A stretch of DNA of 64,000 nucleotides, from positions 198,501 to 262,500 of the forward strand of contig OY821779.1 of the NCBI GenBank assembly GCA_963682175.1. The letters are read 5' to 3'. Numbering within the stretch: position 1 is the first letter of the stretch; each line of letters begins with the position of its first letter. The position numbers and the translations under genes are program-made. Origin of the DNA: Triglochin maritima. Taxonomy: Eukaryota > Streptophyta > Magnoliopsida > Alismatales > Juncaginaceae. Positions 23,401-35,285 of the stretch are shown here, piece by piece. The notes beneath the pieces are model-generated. The model made no database searches. It was not told where the DNA came from and saw nothing but the letters and a program-made list of their open reading frames with translations.

Positions 23401-25218
23401 CTGATAGCATAATTCCAAACAAAATCAGAAGTTGCACAAGTAACTCAAACTTATCTGACACAGACCAGAAATAACAATGAGCAATCTTTGAATTTGCACC
23501 ATAAATTATTTATAAAATGACAAACACGAGTAGATTGCCATACACTTGACATGATTTAATAGCCAAGTTCTCCTAAAATCGCAGTACCAAATAAGGACTA
23601 TTTAGATAAATAAAACAAGAAAGACTTTAATCTTCAATGCTTCTCTTTTTGAAATTGTTGAACGCTTACTATGAGTGAGCTGACAAGGATAGGTCAATTA
23701 TTGATCCGCAAAGCCCCAAGGATAGATGCAGTGATGTGTTAAACCAAATGACATAGTTATGGGAAAATATGCAATAGAGGCAACTAAAAAACATGGAAAA
23801 CCCACGTCCAGGACCTACAAAATAAATAGTGATTTTTTTATCAAACCATGAAGCCTTTTCATATTGAAATAGATTTTATATTAAATGCAAACATAGAGGT
23901 GTTCAATAAATAAGTTGCAACATATATGCTGGTAAAGTTTGATAGACAGAATGTGTAAACGAGCAGGCTGGTTCTAAGGCAGGAAACCGAACAGAGAATT
24001 GCCGTCAGCTTTGAAGTGCAGTGCATTGCTTGATATGCACTCCTTAAAAGTTAAGCACAACTTATGAAAATCTTGAAGGTTGAGATTGTGAGATCAAAAG
24101 GCGGCAAGATACCAGGTGGTCATATATGTCCCCAACACAGCGAACATGAAACTAAGTGGAATTTCAGAAGATTTTTTTCTTCTGATTCCTAGAAAACTGG
24201 CATGATTAAGTTGATAGTGCAAAGGGCAAAAGTGACTCACCAAAGTTCTCAATGGCCGTCTTAATTTCTTTCTCAGAGAAACCCATTTCAATCAAAGGGA
24301 ATATCCTTGACTTGATTGGATCTTCATTTTTAATTCTCTGCAAGTCCAAATTATAATAAGAGTATTAGCATATATCGGTAATGGCAATTGTTTGAATTTT
24401 TTTTGGGTGAAGTAAAAGGATAAACATACAAATAATAGCCTTCAAGATTTACTAGGCTTGTCAATCGTGTCGTGTACGTGTCTTATCGTGTCGTGTATGG
24501 TTGGATGCTAACAGGTATTAGGTATACACAAACCCGACACAATAAGAAATTGTGTACACGAACCCGGACACGATCACGACACGGTAATTATCGCGTATAC
24601 ACGACACGATTTGTACATGAATTCTTATCGTGTCGTGTAACATGATACACAATAATACACGACTGGACACAAGTAGTACCTGTATACACGATAAGTACCT
24701 ACATACACGATACATACCTACATACACGATAAGAACCTAATACATGATAAATACACACATAACGAATAGCCACGATAATACATGTATACAGTAATAGACA
24801 CGACAAACACGAAATCGTAGAATTTCTTGAATATACCAAATAAACCTAACAAATACAACAACATTATAGTATAATATTAGTTTCCTCTAGTTCAAAGATT
24901 CAATAAATAGTTTCACAACAAATAATGGTCTAATACATGCAAAAAAGCATAACACTTCAAGACTTCAAGTTCATTCTCCACGGCTCCAAGTCCAACTCTT
25001 TCCAATTCCAAATTTGTTTCTTCATGTCTTTCATAAGTAGCTACATAGGTTATTCTCTAACTTATTATAGTATTATAGGAAATATTATAGTAAATTACTA
25101 GGAAATATTACAAACATTACCATTACAAGCTAAACATTACAAACTAGGGAATATTTACACAAAATAGAGAAATAGTACATACCATAGCATCAACTTCAGG
25201 TTGGTTGTCTACGTCCAT
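20483..25218 (-). CDS. DRM3: DRM3-like rearranged cytosine methyltransferase homologue, 4 coding exons
   Basis: Minus-strand exons 25218-25183, 24337-24241, 23278-23199 and 21811-20483 join in frame to 513 aa. Residues 13-71 hold a UBA domain (IEMGFSEKEIKTAIENFG, VPIVELTDSIL). The large last exon is the DRM methyltransferase domain with rearranged motif order: late motifs first, then LSIFSGIGGAEVA (motif I, about 395-407), VVSVEESEVSRN and FDLVIAGSPL. In active DRM2-type enzymes motif IV has Pro-Cys; here residues 474-477 are GSPL, so the catalytic cysteine is missing. That matches DRM3, a non-catalytic partner needed for full RNA-directed DNA methylation. It is shorter than Arabidopsis DRM3; an exon with further UBA domains could have been missed or lost. 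Introns carry a hAT MITE (22018-22611). Confidence 0.82.
22018..22611. mobile_element. hAT-type MITE in a DRM3-like intron
   Basis: A 594-bp non-coding element with ends TAGGATTGTAAATGGG and, inverted, TAAGGTTGTAAATGGG. It is flanked by a perfect 8-bp duplication TATGGAAT (22010-22017 and 22612-22619). Both traits fit hAT. The interior is AT-rich with repeats of AAACGGTT. Confidence 0.88.
24450..24815. mobile_element. hAT-like TCGTGTCGTG-rich repeat in DRM3-like intron 1
   Basis: The stretch starts CTAGGCTTGTCAATCGTGTC and is packed with short inverted and direct repeats of TATCGTGTCGTGTA and TACACGATAAG. This style is known for non-autonomous hAT elements of plants. I cannot find a matching right terminus or a target duplication, so the class and the boundaries are tentative. 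Confidence 0.45.
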
Positions 25219-26391
25219 ATTGATTCTTGACTCCTGAAGCTAAAATTGGCACAAACAACGAAGCCTTAATCACGAAAGAAAAATCTCTACGTAATTATAG
25301 AAAAAAACTCAAAATTTGAAACTTGCATAATCATCTCAACTTTTAATATATTCCACTAACAATTATTTAATGGAAAGTCGATTTTCACCTGAGTCTTTGC
25401 TCTATGAAGCTCTTGTTCAAGTTGGGTCAGTTTAAACCTACTGGACTTCAATTGTTGCACGTAAGCTTGTGGAGTTTATGATAATTACATCAAACCACCA
25501 ATCAGATCCGTACTTCATGGTACACAATTTGGAAATTTTAACAAATTGCAAATTAAGAATAAATGAATAAAACATGTAAGACAGTTCACTAATAGATGTC
25601 CATATACGGTCAAGCAAGTATCAAATCGCCATCTTTTATTGAGATATCCAGCAAATGTCAGCACATGTATTTGAACTCCGCCAAAATAATCACATAAAAA
25701 GCACCAACATTGTAAACTAAAGTCAAACTTCACTTAGAATTCCCAAATCTTTAGCCACCAAAAGTCTAAACTCAAGTTACTTCACAACTTATTTTGTTTA
25801 GTTATCTCTACTAACAAATTTCACTCTATTGTTGTAGGACAATAGAGTGAAAACAAATTTAACCTAAAATACCGATAATCTGAAACATCTATACTGGTGA
25901 GCTTGTAAGAACAAACATAAAAAAGCAAAACTGAGATAAAAAAGATAATAAAACCTTTACAATAAGTCCATAATAAACACAACAATAAACCAAAAAAGAT
26001 CAAATCTTTACCAACTCAGAAATCTCAGCAATCAAAGATCTACCAAAAAAACTACAAACACACTCCATCAAAACAGAATTTGGCACTAAAACGAACCATT
26101 CAAAGAGCAAACAGTTGGTTTGGGGAGCAAATATTGGATTTTTACGAGTACCCAGAAAGAGAGAGTGGAGAAAAACAGGAAAAGATGGAAAACTTGCCGG
26201 ATCAAAATGGAGCGAAAGAAGAAGAAGATGGGTTTGTTTGTTGACCGGGCGGCGAGAACTGAGCGGCGACCGGCGAGGTGGGCTGGGGTGTGGAGTCGAA
26301 CAAGATTAGGGTTAGGGTTAGATTTGGCAAGTTTGGGATTGGGACTTTGGGAGTCGGGACTTGGGTTGGGGTAATTGGATTTGGGTTAAGT

Positions 26392-26598
26392 GTTTCCTCG
26401 TATCCCACGATGGCCACCATTTCTCAGTGTGAGGCTTATCACAACAACACATATTAGATAGTCAAAGGAGATCTGGGAAGAACATGGAACCTGTTTTCGG
26501 TAAGAAGATTGAGAAGGGATCCTTCTTTTCTTATGAGAGCTGAAAAAAACTTAGTGTTCCCTGTTGTTCTGAAGCTCTCTTTGCTCAGGCAGTTTTGG
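26392..26598 (-). pseudogene. Duplicated fragment of the DRM3-like last exon
   Basis: This 207-bp stretch closely matches the DRM3-like exon at about 21174-21490, in the same orientation. An internal deletion of roughly 125 bp (the original 21311-21437) and a small insertion near 26435 distinguish it. It sits about 1.2 kb upstream of the DRM3-like start codon. It encodes only a short broken frame (ALIRKEGSLLNLLTENRFHV). A duplication of the gene's own sequence into its upstream region is the simplest explanation. Confidence 0.85.
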
Positions 26599-27590
26599 GT
26601 ACTCTGTTGTTTAAAGGGTAAAATCATATAAATAGTATATCCTCCGATAATCATTTTAACAACAAAGAATAATGATAAATGAGTTCCAAATTGAACCTCC
26701 AGATGTAACACAAAAGTCGACCTAGTTGGTTTTGCAAAATACTCACTCAAATAATATCCAGATATGAAGATGACTAGTGTGGAAATTAACCATATGTAAC
26801 TATTCCAGATATCTTCTCTCTAATCTCATTTCAAATTTCAAAATCATATTTCTTCCCCCTCCTCCTCCGGTCTCCTCATCATCGTTCTCCTCCAGTCTCC
26901 TCGGATCTCCTCCTCCGATCTTCTCCTCATCGTTCTCCCCTGATCTTCATCCTCCTCCGGCATTTTCCTTCAGTGCCATCCTCCGACCTCCTCACACCTT
27001 TGTTCTCCTCCGGCCTTTGCCTCCTCACTCTCCTCCTCCTCCAACCTCTTCCATCAATATCATCCAACCTCTTCCAATTTCAAAAATATTTTTTCAGAAA
27101 AAAAAATAAAAAAAAGATTTATTGTAATATGATTATTTGTCATAATCAAGAACTAAATTATATAATGAGATCGAAGAACTTATTTACAACTTAAAGGAAT
27201 AATTTGAAAAATGAACTACATACAAAAGCAACCATTAAACTCGATCACAACTCATGCAGTAGCGACAAATATATGATTTTAAGGAGCTGAGTTGATGGGC
27301 ATGGCGTACACGATCCTTATTATTTTGGTTTCATAAATCTTTGTTTTGTATATTGAGTATTGACTCGTAAACGCTTAGGTATATATACGTATCTTCGTAT
27401 ATTATATTATATGTAGGATTTCGTGTTCCTATGTATGTATATATTTAAAAAAAATTAATACAACATACAAGATCGATTTCATACTTTCAATAATTTTATG
27501 TACATAACTTTGTGTTTTATTCTAATATCAAGCAACCCTACATTTATTAAAATAAACCACAAAGGTAGAATCATACCTAAAGGTTCTCTA
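26599..27590. other. Repeat-rich spacer with TCC-rich low complexity
   Basis: About 26851-27050 is a pyrimidine-rich TCCTCC low-complexity tract that yields a spurious proline/serine ORF. A segment at about 26735-26812 recurs at about 29608-29685. No gene was recognised. Confidence 0.5.
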
Positions 27591-29685
27591 AAACATTTTA
27601 GAAGATCCGGAGTCGCGTTGCCCGTTGAATCGTCCACAGATTTGCCTCTGATTGTTCACCAAACTCTAAACAAGATTAGATAGAAATGAGCTAAGCTAAT
27701 CAATCTCTAATAAAGTTTAGAATCTAGCTAATAACCCATCTTTGAGCTCCTGAGATCTCTATCTCCTAAACTCAAAATTACTAAGAGAATTTCGTGATGA
27801 TTAGAGGAGAGATTAATGAGAGAAATAATTTTTGCATTCACCTTAAACAAAGTAGGAGGAGGTGCCATTTTATAGGCTCCCAAAACATCATCATCAAAAG
27901 TTATTCTTTAGCCATGATCTCTTATTTATTCTCTCCTAAAATTAATCTCTAATTTCCACGTAAGCACCCTAAAAATGTTTTAATTAAATCTGGAATTAAT
28001 CCACCCATGATTTAATTAATCTCTTAATAATTCAGGCAGAATCGTTCTGTTCGGTGAACCGAGAATTACTCAGTCAACCGAACCATTTAGTTTTAACACG
28101 TGTTCGGTGCACCGTAATCCACATGAGAAAAATTCGGACGAACCACGTCTTTTACTCGGTCGACCGTTGACCCACCAAAATCTCTCCTGGGACATAGTCA
28201 TTGGATGACCGCGTCACCTTTGGTCTACCGAAATACTCTTTCTCGGTTGACCGTTCACACTCGGTTAACCGAACCCGATTGTCCAGACACTCCAGACAAT
28301 TTCGGTCAACAAATTGTGATTACTCGTTCCCCATTCGGTTAACCGATCTGAAGATACCCCGGTCGACCGAACCATGAACGGTTCACCGTGTTTGACCCTG
28401 ATTTTGCCTTTGTCAAATTTTGAATTTATTTCCAACAAAATTTGATCTTTTGGGGTTTTTAGCAAATTCAAATCTTATATAATATATTATCCTATGTAAT
28501 ATTAAATTATTACACCTCATATGAATTTATTATGTTTCTAATTATGTCAATTCTCATGACATATTGATTTTATTCATTCACCACATGTGTCATATTTTCA
28601 CATGAAACCCGACACATCATATGAACTTAAATTCAAGCCTCTTGTTCCCCTGTTTTGTGGTGTGACCTATAGGAGGATATAAGCCAAATTGGCAGAGATA
28701 TTAAACACTTAATATCTCAAACTATAAGTGGTATCTAGCTACACATTATAGTTACCTAATTAGCATAGATGTCTTTGTTCCAACCGAACCAAAACACGAT
28801 CCATTTAGTTATGTAAGTGCATCACTTGTGTCTGTCCCTTGCCTCATGATATTAAGAATATATACAAAGTAGAAATGTATCATTTTGTATTATATTCATT
28901 TCTTGATCTCTCTAAGCTAATTATAACTACGTAACTTAACTCAAGTTACATTGCGCACATTATAATTTTGTTTTATCAAAGGACCCACTAATATCATCAC
29001 TCAATTAAGAGGGGCAATGATAATCGTTTGACTAGCAATCTTTTCCAGCACAAGTCATGTTCAACCAACTATTGTCTTTATCACTATATTCATTGACAGC
29101 TTTTGTCAATAATCAAATTAAGCACTTCTTGATTGAAAATGTATAAGTCTCATATCTTAGGATCCAAGACACAGTAAAACATTAATGACACGAAACACAA
29201 TTCCATAATGTTTTACTTGTTAGGTCTATTCAATATATAAAAGTAATATTTCCTTTTTTATATACTTGTGTCGTCAATTATTTGTAGAGTTACAACAATC
29301 GATGACTAACACGACAATCTTATCTCGGTGATAAATGTTCTATGTTAATTACCATGATTGTGAATACTTTTTGATTTATGTAAACCATTATCTTTTAGAG
29401 CTCTACGGTTATGGACCAAACACATCTTCCTTAACACTTCCAAAAGACGAATATCATAATCAATGAGCAAAATGTTTGCACATCCAATTCATAATAATTG
29501 ACATATAAAAGTAAAACTTTTAGAACACATTCATTTCATTATATTATATATAGAAGTGATAAACATGCTCCAAACATAGGTTAATAGTGGACATTGTAGC
29601 TTTTTGTTAAATACTCACCCCAAAAATATCTAGATACGAAGATGACTTGTGCGGAAATTACCCAGAGGTAACTGTTCCACAATTG
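26735..29685. repeat. Direct repeat pair of about 78 bp flanking the third dyad-array copy
   Basis: AATACTCACTCAAATAATAT at about 26735 and AATACTCACCCCAAAAATAT at about 29608 start matching segments that continue through GATACGAAGATGACT, GGAAATTA and GTAACT. They lie in the same orientation about 2.87 kb apart. They may be ends or subterminal parts of one transposon whose middle includes the dyad-array copy at 28053-28389. Confidence 0.5.
27590..28480 (-). mobile_element. Non-coding repeat with dyad array, copy 3, AT-rich
   Basis: In minus-strand orientation this has a TATA-like CTATAAAATGG (around 27870) and quasi-palindromes such as GGTCGACC, GGTTAACC, GGTCTACC and GGTTGACC at 28053-28389. 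Their core starts are 28055/28074, 28138/28160, 28205/28224, 28247/28265, 28339/28363 and 28382. It is more AT-rich than copies 1 and 2 and not clearly homologous outside the dyads. No protein is encoded. Confidence 0.45.
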
Positions 29686-30290
29686 TTGGGACGTGTGATG
29701 GCTCATGTCAAATCACATACCTCTGGATATTTAATAGTATTATATTTCATTTTTTCACCTATGTGAATCATATTTAGTTTGTCTAAGTATTTGTCTGGAT
29801 TCTTTTTGCCACGTTTGGAATTTGTTAAATATTTCTGAAGTTATGTCTCTATTTCATTATAACATTTGATTATGATATCTCTTTTGGATTTATACAGTTT
29901 ATATCCAGACGTGTTTGACTTGTTCAGCAAGCACAAATGTAAGATAATATATCTGGTTAAGAATTGACAATAGTATATGCAAATGGAAATGATGATACAA
30001 ATTAACTGGTAACTTATATGTCTGGAATAGTGATGATACAAGTTTTTGTAGGTGTAGACCCATTATCAACCTATATATGAATAACAGGATATCCAGATAT
30101 TTGATTACAATATCCAGATATTAATATAAGTGTAGAAGGATTTCACCACCACCACCTTGCATAAAATGTGGTGATATCTGAATAACTGGATATCCAGATA
30201 TTAATATAGGTGTAGAAGTATGTCACCACAATTACCTTGCATTAAATGTGGTAAGAAAATATGATGATTATAACATGCAAAATGAATTAT
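28481..30290. other. AT-rich repeat sea, no gene
   Basis: Very AT-rich. An 80-bp tandem duplication with TATCCAGATATTAATATA starts at about 30111 and 30191. No coding feature, RNA gene or clear element ends were recognised. Confidence 0.5.
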
Positions 30291-30579
30291 GAGTTTTGAA
30301 TTAAATAACAATATTTTTCCTTGGGGTTGTTGGTTTGGAGCTTATTTGGCATAACTTTGGGGACTTAATGTAAATTGTCCAGAGTTTTCGACAATTAAGT
30401 TATAACCTTAAAATTACTTAAAATTACTTAAAATTGTCTAGAGTTTTCGCCATAAAATTACTTAAATCGCCCGTACAGATTATCATTTTGTCCTTCTACC
30501 CTTTCTACTTATATAACTCTTCATCTCACTCTCCTAACACCACTCTCTCTTCATATTACTCTTATATTCACCAGAAAGA

Positions 30580-33201
30580 ATGTCTCGGAGGCCAGGAAAA
30601 GAACCAGCAGACGCCCCCGGATTACTCAAATCTGGTAAATTACCTTGTTTATTTTAATTTAATTTTTTTTGGGTGGGGCGTCCGCGGGAGACACCCAAAC
30701 GTAAGGGAGGCGTCTGTGGGAGCCGCCTCCCCATATGATGGGGCGTCTCTGGGAGACGCCCCAATTTTTTTTAAAATTATTTAAATTTGAATATAAATTG
30801 TGATAATTTCAAAATAAATTGAATATTATGTTAATAATGAATTAAATTAGTTTAGTAAATCATCTATTGATTATAAATTGTGATAATTACTAAATAAATC
30901 GACAATTAAGTTAATAATTAGTTTAATTATTTTAGTAAGGAAATTTTGATTAAAATTTGTGATAATGGCTAAATAAAGTGATTATTAAGTTAATAATTAG
31001 TTGTGTATGATTTTAGTAAGGATTATTGATTATAAATTGTGGTAATTACTAAATAAATTGATTATTAAGTTAATAATTAGTTTAATTATTTTTGTAAATT
31101 CATTAACAATTTTTTTTAAAATTGAATTAATAGTCATCGGGTTACCGTGGAGGAAAAGGAAAATCAATTCCCTTACGCGCGGTACGTAGTATAGTAGATG
31201 AGTCAGGTCCTCGTTATCCACGTAGACGGAGTATTTCTGCTTCAGTTAGGAGAGATAGAGATCTTTTACGTCGTCGTCAGACACCTGGGAATTATTTCGA
31301 CGACGAGGATGATTTAGATGAGTTGAGAAGTCACGACGAGAGTGACGATGGAGGCCGTTATGGCTTGGAGCCACAGGAGGAGGCGATACACTAGTATGGT
31401 CGAGGACGGGGGCGACATTGTAGTCCTTCGGTTGAGTGGGTCATTAGGAAGGGTCGAGGTGACCGGTTTGTGACCGGTGATTCGAGTTCGTGCACTGCAG
31501 ACGCCCGAGCTTAGAAGAAGAAAAGTGGTGAGGACGAGTCTTGGATCGTGACGGATATGATGCCCGGTGGTCGTCTAGATGGCAGCGTCATTCCGAGTTT
31601 CGGAGGCCACATCGCCAGACGCATATGGGATGGCGATGATCGGAAGGTTTTGAAGTTCCATAATCGGCACAAAGCCTGTACGACATTGCAGGTTTGGCGT
31701 TCGGCGATGACTGATGATATGACGGCGACCGTTAGTGACAGTGGATTGGGTCACTTGCCGTACAACATGTTTTCCTGCATTGACATGCCGTTGATTTCGG
31801 CTTTCGTGGAGCGGTGGCAGCCTAACACCAACACTTTCCATTTGCCGTTCGTAGAGATGACGATCACGTTGCATGACGTCTTTCAGATTCTGCACATTCC
31901 TGTTGAGGGTCTTATGGTCAGTGCGCATGCGCCGACGTCTGAGCCGAAGTTATTTGTATCAGAGTTGTTGGGTGTCAGCCTCGAGGGTCTTGGGCGGGAT
32001 AACTCATTTTGGAGTGGCGGTGGTGTTAGTATCGATGTTGTGGATGACTGTTGCAGACGGGGGCGACCACCACGGACTGAGGATACGCAGATGATTGTCT
32101 ACCTCTTCTTAATGCTAGGATGCATCTTGTTTATCGACAAGAGCGGTTCCAGAGTCAGACCACGCGACCTATTGGAGGAGAGGGAGCCAGAAACCATTGG
32201 TCAGTACTCATGGGGGTCGGCGACGTTGGAATATCTGTATCGCCAGCTGGGTATATCAAGTCGTGCTGATTGTTCTGGGATTACGGGTTGTCCTACACTG
32301 TTGTAGGCTTAGATCTATGAGTATTTTCCTGCTTTCCGCCCGCATCGAGAGCGGAAGATTGTTGAACGTAGTCATCCTCGTTCGCGTATGTGGGCTGTCC
32401 GGGCCGAGGATAAGAGCGAGGGTCGACTTCTTTCTATTCGTAGATGGCTAGATCAGATGACTGCATCGTAGGTATATAATGTATATATCATTCACGTTTA
32501 TTTAAATTTCAACTTTATTATTATTAACGTATAAATGTTTAGGTGGAGTGGTTACTGTATGGTCCTGAGCCTGCAGTAGCTATGTTGATGACTACATTTA
32601 TGGGCGTTATTCGTTACAGGGATATCACAGAGCTTTATTTACCTGATCGTGTGTTACGTCAGTTAGGTTACGTTCTGGTGATCCTGGTTGACATCCCGAT
32701 GCCCGAACATGCAGTACGGTATGCGATTGCGACGACGTACGACGTCAGGCATAACGTTTCGTTCGCAGAATCGGTTTGGAGGACATTTCCGAGAGTAAGA
32801 CGACTTCACCTGGACGATCTGAGTCGTAGCCGCGACCCCTCCACTTGTGATGCATATTATTTGCAGTGGTTCGGTAGGTGCTCACATTCACTTATCGTAC
32901 GCGGTATCATTCTGAGATCGGAGAGACCACTGGATAAGACATGTGCCGATGCGGTAAGTTTATCTAATTTTATTTGTAATCGTAATGTATATTTTGTTAT
33001 TATTGTTAATGTATGTTAATTTTTATGTTACATACAATGGATGAGTAGGGTGATACGGTGTACGCAGCCGTTCTTGCGACAGAGAGACAGGATGCCGACT
33101 GATGATACGAGACTTGCATGTACAGATTAGGATCGCCTCATCGAGGATTGGAACCGCCAGTTGGGCATTTCGGACAAGAATTCGGATGTTGAGTTGTAGT
33201 T
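30580..33201 (+). pseudogene. Plant mobile domain (PMD/MAIN-like) gene of a Mutator-like element, decayed
   Basis: Candidate first exon 30580-30634 (MSRRPGKEPADAPG). The main exon runs from about 31135 to about 32471, then 32543-about 32953, then about 33045-33201. The second exon reads in one frame through TAG codons at about 31392 and 31512, then PMD blocks (LGHLPYNMFSCIDMPLISAF, TITLHDVFQILHIPVEG, GCILFIDKSGSRVRP, IGQYSWGSATLEYLYRQLG). TAG codons at 32304 and 32310 interrupt before IYEYFPAFRPHRERK. Exon 3 has RYRDITELYLPDRVLRQLGY, a PMD tail. PMD genes of this type are known both as host genes (MAIN) and as passengers of Mutator-like elements. Here the opposite-strand transposase shows the latter. 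At least four in-frame TAG codons make it non-functional. Confidence 0.8.
30664..30770. repeat. GC-rich hairpin cluster in the PMD gene intron
   Basis: An island of GC in AT-rich intron DNA. It contains a perfect stem GGGGCGTCTC/GAGACGCCCC (30740-30749 and 30753-30762) and the related GGCGTCTGTGGGAGCCGCC. The same GGGCGTCT...AGACGCCC words reappear at 42509-42561, at the other end of the Mutator-like composite. Confidence 0.7.
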
Positions 33202-33471
33202 CACTTGCTCTTACTATCGTTTTATTATATGTTGCACTATTACTACATTTGTTGGTATTTGCTTATGCTTATCTGTGTACTCTTATTATTTATTTCTTAC
33301 GAACATATCTTCTACTTATTTGTTTGACTATCGTATTTTTAATATTTATTTCTCATGAATATATCTTCTACTTATTTCTTTAGATATCAAATAATACTTA
33401 AATTTAAAATCTGGTAAAAGAACAACACGATATAAGTACAAATACACGATATATTATACATTACAAATGCA

Positions 33472-34073
33472 TTACAAATTATAATCAAAATGTATAATGT
33501 AACCGGTTCCAACAGTTGTATTGACCCCCATGAAAGACATCGACAACACATCGAAATCCACAGTTGTCATCAGCACGTACGTCATTCCACATCTCCAAAA
33601 ATGGTAAAATGATTCCTGGCAGTCTATCAACATATGAGAAGTTATCCACGTCAATCCGTCCGGACACTGTAAGATAGAGAAATAGCAATTCATTAAAACA
33701 ACAAAAAATTAGGAGATAATCTATTCAATCCTATCTAGAGTGCAAAGTAAATGAGCAGACTCAGGAAAAACCTCTACCACTGGTCACATCAGACTCATCT
33801 CCCGGTCCGTTATTATTGCAGTCGGACTAACAATATTCAATAACAGACCTCGCAACTTCTCCAACACCCATCGGTAACTAGACTCGGTCTAATCCTTCAA
33901 AATCGCATATTCGATGAAGAAATTCATGTTTGTTGGAGTAGCCTCAACCAACCATCTCAAACAAAGACATCTTGTACTTGTTCGTCTTATACGTCGAATC
34001 CATGCAGATTATGAAAGGGTATGTACGCAACAATTGAACTGAAATCGGATGTGCCAAAAATGCGTGAGTGAGG
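33472..34073 (-). pseudogene. Mutator-like transposase C-terminal half with OTU-like tail, split by retrotransposon
   Basis: Minus strand. From the retrotransposon junction at 34073 the codons read LTHAFLAHP, then YPFIICMDSTYKTNKYKMSL (MULE core with the first catalytic Asp), then PTAIITDREMSLM (second Asp), then FPESAHLLC. In-frame stops occur, for example after AILKD. Further on (33688-33485) DVRADDNCGFR resembles the cysteine motif of an OTU protease domain, known at the C-terminus of some plant MULE transposases. The N-terminal half continues at 42061, beyond the retrotransposon. Confidence 0.78.
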
Positions 34074-35261
34074 TGATGCATTGCATACATTGCATCATAT
34101 GTCTTTCATTTAGATTACTTTTACATCAATAAATGCTACTAAGGTATGTGTTTAGTCTTATTTACAGAATACAGGGACCTGAATGCAATTTACCAACATT
34201 CCGAGCATAAACGTGTGCAAAAGATTCACTTCTATCATAAAGACCGAATTCAAGTTTATCGGGTTTCAATTGGAAATGCATCCAAGCATAAAAGCATTCA
34301 AGGAGCTAATCACAAAAAGGTCAAGGACTTAATTGCAAAATGCCAAGGACCTAATTGCAAAAGAAAAGGATCAAGTTATTTTGTTGGAAAAGTCAAAAGA
34401 AAAATCAACTATAAATCTCCAACAATGGAAGGAATTAATCCGGAGCTCAAGACAATGGAAAGAAATCATCCAGACACGCAAATAAAGATCAAATCATACC
34501 ATAAACGCGTGATAAAAATCCTGATTAAATCCGACCAACGTGGGAGGCGAATCCGCCGCACAATACACATGATGTGCGGCGATTCCGCCGCCCATTGGTC
34601 GATCCGTGTGTCCCAATTTCGTCCACTCGTGTATGGACACGTGTACTATCCAATTCTATACCTAAGTCCCTTGTAGCAACTATAAATAGACCCGAGAACG
34701 ATGTAAATAGGGTCCTTGGTTGTTGTTCTTATTTGTGTACCTTAGTTTTATTAATAAAATTCTGTTCTTTTAATTCTTGTTTTAGTTTTCTTTTAATGTC
34801 TCAAGGACCTCTTCTTCTTCCTCCCTCCATGAGTTTCTAACTCTCTCCAAAGGGTGGAGGTGATGGAATTAGGGTTAGAGAATGATGAATACATGTTATT
34901 ATTTTAAGTTCATGATTAGTGTATTTTGATTACTTGAGTTTATGTTAAGTCATTTATCTTGTAATGCTTCATAACTAACATGATTTACAATAAGTTTCAG
35001 TAATTCTCTACTCTAAACCTAAGTCTAAACCTCCACCCCACGGATTTCTCTCTTTGTTCTTGTTTTAATTTTAATTGTTTTTGTTTCGTACTTTAGTTAA
35101 TTAAACCAAAAACCCCAAAAACCCAAATTAATTCTTCTCTCCCTTCTTCCCCTCAATCGAAATCATACTAACAACGAAATCTCTCCCTCCTTGTGTTCGA
35201 CCCGTACTTGCCACGTCTTCATTGACGCCGTGCACTTGCGGTATAAATTTAATTCTCATCA
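34074..35261 (+). repeat. 5' LTR of the gypsy element
   Basis: 1188 bp. It holds a TATAAATA box (34681-34688) and an AATAAA polyadenylation signal (34753-34758). A GC dyad occurs twice around 34552-34595 (GGCGAATCCGCCGC and GCGGCGATTCCGCCGC). The ORF of 176 codons inside is a chance frame repeated in the other LTR. Confidence 0.92.
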
Positions 35262-35267
35262 AGTTTT

Positions 35268-35285
35268 TGGCGCCGTTGCCGGGGA
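35268..35285 (+). promoter_or_regulatory. Primer-binding site complementary to tRNA-Asp
   Basis: TGGCGCCGTTGCCGGGGA lies six bases after the 5' LTR end. It is the well-known tRNA-Asp binding sequence of plant Athila/Tat gypsy elements. Confidence 0.85.

Noticed and set aside
26777..27109. Proline/serine-rich ORF of 110 codons
   Set aside because: Translation of a TCC low-complexity tract; no domain, no transcript signals.
34146..34676. 176-codon ORF found identically at 34146 and 40313
   Set aside because: It lies inside the LTRs, covers the LTR promoter and has no domain. Identity is due to LTR duplication, not to two genes.
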